Source of the DNA: Rhynochetos jubatus
Taxonomy: Eukaryota; Chordata; Aves; Eurypygiformes; Rhynochetidae
Assembly (NCBI GenBank): GCA_027574665.1
Contig: CM050658.1
Coordinates: 22,394,317 to 22,458,316, forward strand
Reading direction: 5' to 3'
DNA length: 64,000 nucleotides
Positions within the stretch are counted from its first letter, which is position 1. Each line of letters begins with the position of its first letter. Positions 61,674 to 64,000 of the stretch are shown in pieces. Below the pieces are notes generated by a model. That model was not told the origin of the DNA. It saw only the letters and a program-made list of their open reading frames with translations, and ran no database searches. A program made the position numbers and the translations under genes.

Positions 61674-64000
61674 GTGAGTGGGGCTTGGGATACTTTCAGA
61701 CCTTGCAGGTGTAAGGAGATATGAAGGGGAAAAATAAGTGGCAACTGTAGGAAAGACTGTATTTCTCCTTCAGCATCAGGTCTTCTGCTGCAACACAGCC
61801 TTCTCTTTTGCCTGTTGCTACAAATATATCAGCTCTTCTCACACCACAAGGTGAATATACAGCTAAACCTTTTGTAGGCTTTTACTCTTTTAATTTAGTG
61901 GAAGAAAAAAAAAAAAGCAAGGCCTAGTCTGCAGTCTTCCTATCTGAAAACTTTTGTAAAACTTTTGTAAAACTTTAGCCAATTTGGTGAGGTTCATATT
62001 TTTCTCCCACTCCACCCACACCTTTCATTATATTATTTGGCCTGTTTGTCCTCTGCTAAACCACTCTATAGAATTGAACTAAACAATTACATCATTCTCC
62101 AATTAAAATTCATGGTACATGAACTATATAGATATTTTTAATTACCCGTGTTGCAGTAGTCCCTACCAGCATAGTCAAGACTGGGGCCATCCTGTTACTC
62201 GCTCAAATGAAATGTTCGTCCCTATCCCTAATACTATATGATCTATGACATGAGAACGCAAACAGACACAGATTGACAACAGAGACACAGTGTAATAGTG
62301 AGACTGATGCAAACATTTTATTTTAAAATTTCAGTCTGTTGATTTCTGCTTCCAACAGTAACAGGTTCTTACAACAGTAATAATCTGCGTTGTGACAAAA
62401 CCGAAAAAGTGAGGTATATGTGTGATAACAACTCCCCAAATTTACAGCAAAGAAAGCCCCCTCGACTTCTAAGCAGCACCCTATTCTCTAAATACAGCTG
62501 GTTTTACTTTGCAGTTTCGCTAGACTCCACTGCAAATAGAAAACCAAAATATCCTGCTTAGAAAGGGGAAGATAAGTAACTACCCCAAAATCCAGGTTAT
62601 GAATCTGTGGAACTGACTAGCAGATGATGCTTTGTGGACTTGCCTAAGCCACCCCTTTCCCTCATGACTAAGCAGATCACCTCCATGCCATGCAGTCTGC
62701 ACATTCAGGACAAAGTCTATGAATTCAAGTCTATGAATCCCAAAGTCTACTCTGCTGGTTGATAATTAGCAATTTCAAAAACACAAGGCTGACGTAGCTT
62801 TGTGTATGTATGTTCAGGCACAAGTATGCTTGATGACTGCTAAAATGAACATGTATGTATGGCTAGGTAGATAACTGTAGGGGATATGTGTGTGTAGGTA
62901 TGTCTTAACCCTATGTTACAGAATGACTCCCTACTTACCTCAGTAGTGTTGAAAGGCTATATATAACATCTGATAACATCGTATAATAAATATTGGAGAG
63001 AATCCCAACAGAGAAACATACAGAACATTCCACGGTATCAAAAAAAAAAGATGATGTTGGTTTGTTGCAAGATGCATGAGTCTAGAAAAAAAATCCCATC
63101 TTCATTCAGGTCCATGGCAGTGCTGCTGCTTTAACAGGCTCAGCTTTGCAATCTGTGTGCAGTGTTAGAAATGTTGTCCTATATGTGGCTGGTTTCCATG
63201 CAGTTACTCTTGAAGTCAGTCGGTGGGTTTAGTATACTGAAAATATAGGGTCTGACTCTAAATGAACTGCTGTTTGCTCACTGAGATGAAATGTCTGCAA
63301 TTAAATAACCATGAATATCTATTATAGAGAAGAATCTAACATATTTTCCTTCAAATTATCTAAGAAATGCCAGTGTAACAGGAGTAGTATGTCTAGCTGC
63401 CTTTTGTTCTGTAATTTATTTGATCAATTTCTTAACATATTTTAACTCTAAATTACATACGTTTTGGTATCGACCTTGCGGTTGGTATTCTAGACCTTCA
63501 AATTATACATGAGTTCTAGTTTTGGTCTTATAACAGCTGTTATACGAGGAAAATATTATACTTCGTGCTGTGTTACGGGTTATTGGAATTTCATGAGCTC
63601 CATGGGGACTGATGTCTTTCCTCTTTATCACAAATCTGATTGTGACATATTTTAGATTCCCTTTTGCCAGAATCTTATAATTTTTATAGGAGACCTCCAC
63701 CTACGACTCCTCCAACTCACCTCTATGTCCGTATAAAATTCTAAACACGTTATTTTCGTTCAAACACTTAGCTGTCATGGAAGAGGCATAAAGAATAAGT
63801 GAGAGGGATGGAAGTTTTCTTATTGCATCCTGTGTTTTTCCATTGAGTTTAAGCAAATTACTTTTCAGAGAATTTCATATTTGCACAGTCGCCCTGCCCA
63901 GAATTATGATCTTGTCTTAAACTTTTTACACAATATGTGATTACACTGCATTGCATAAAATAGGATTTTATGTTATAATATTGCATTATAAGTCCATAGT
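61674..64000 (+). other. PPARG: Probable PPARG intron, right part
   Basis: AT-rich non-coding sequence to the window end. It includes an 11-bp tandem duplication (61947-61976). No PPARG exon is seen: the characteristic N-terminal A/B-domain or zinc-finger coding sequence is absent in all frames. Confidence 0.5.
61947..61976 (+). repeat. 11-bp tandem repeat (2.7 copies)
   Basis: AAAACTTTTGT at 61947-61957 and 61958-61968, followed by the partial copy AAAACTTT at 61969-61976. A simple short repeat. Confidence 0.93.

Noticed and set aside
59181..64000. PPARG coding exons
   Set aside because: No frame shows the A/B-domain start or the C4 zinc-finger pattern, so only non-coding 5' parts can be present.

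Overview
The window is vertebrate nuclear DNA, most likely from a bird. It has long AT-rich non-coding stretches, short exons bounded by GT..AG introns, CpG islands, and three copies of the CR1 LINE, including the avian-style CR1 3' tail with an ATTCTATGA-type end. There is no bacterial, organellar or CRISPR content. Most open frames are chance frames in introns and intergenic DNA.

Region 1 (1 to about 27.7 kb, + strand) is the 3' end of SYN2 (synapsin II), a presynaptic phosphoprotein of synaptic vesicles. Four coding exons are resolved to the base: 3302-3451, 20149-20209, 23971-24268 and 26836-26971. Their phases join perfectly (645 nt, 214 codons plus stop) and give the C-terminal part of the long isoform, ending in the conserved E domain. 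If the donor at 20209/20210 is not used, reading continues to a stop at 20275-20277 and gives the synapsin IIb tail, followed by a ~2.2 kb alternative 3' UTR with an AATAAA at 22524-22529. Both isoform ends are therefore in the window. The 16.7 kb intron between the first two exons carries a 5'-truncated CR1 (about 4.15-5.18 kb), a CR1 tail (6.54-6.62 kb) and an unexpected CpG island (10.15-10.53 kb) built around four 21-bp GC-box repeats.

Region 2 (about 27.7-57.9 kb) is non-coding intergenic DNA. It holds one minus-strand CR1 tail (39.56-39.69 kb), a MIR-like ancient SINE fragment (about 53.78-53.92 kb), a good CTCF-like motif (40514-40526), and some open frames that I cannot assign to a gene.

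Region 3 (about 57.9-64 kb) starts with a strong TATA-less CpG island of about 1.2 kb. In vertebrates the gene after SYN2 on the same strand is PPARG, so this island is best read as its promoter with untranslated first exon(s), and the rest as its first intron. No PPARG protein-coding exon was recognised. One well-bounded 69-bp candidate exon (61605-61673) is reported. The PPARG assignment rests on synteny and is inference; the SYN2 assignment rests on protein sequence.

No wholly new biological system was found. The most interesting points are the isoform switch built into a weak SYN2 donor, the intronic GC-box island, the bird-lineage PAPQ expansion, and the candidate upstream PPARG exon.
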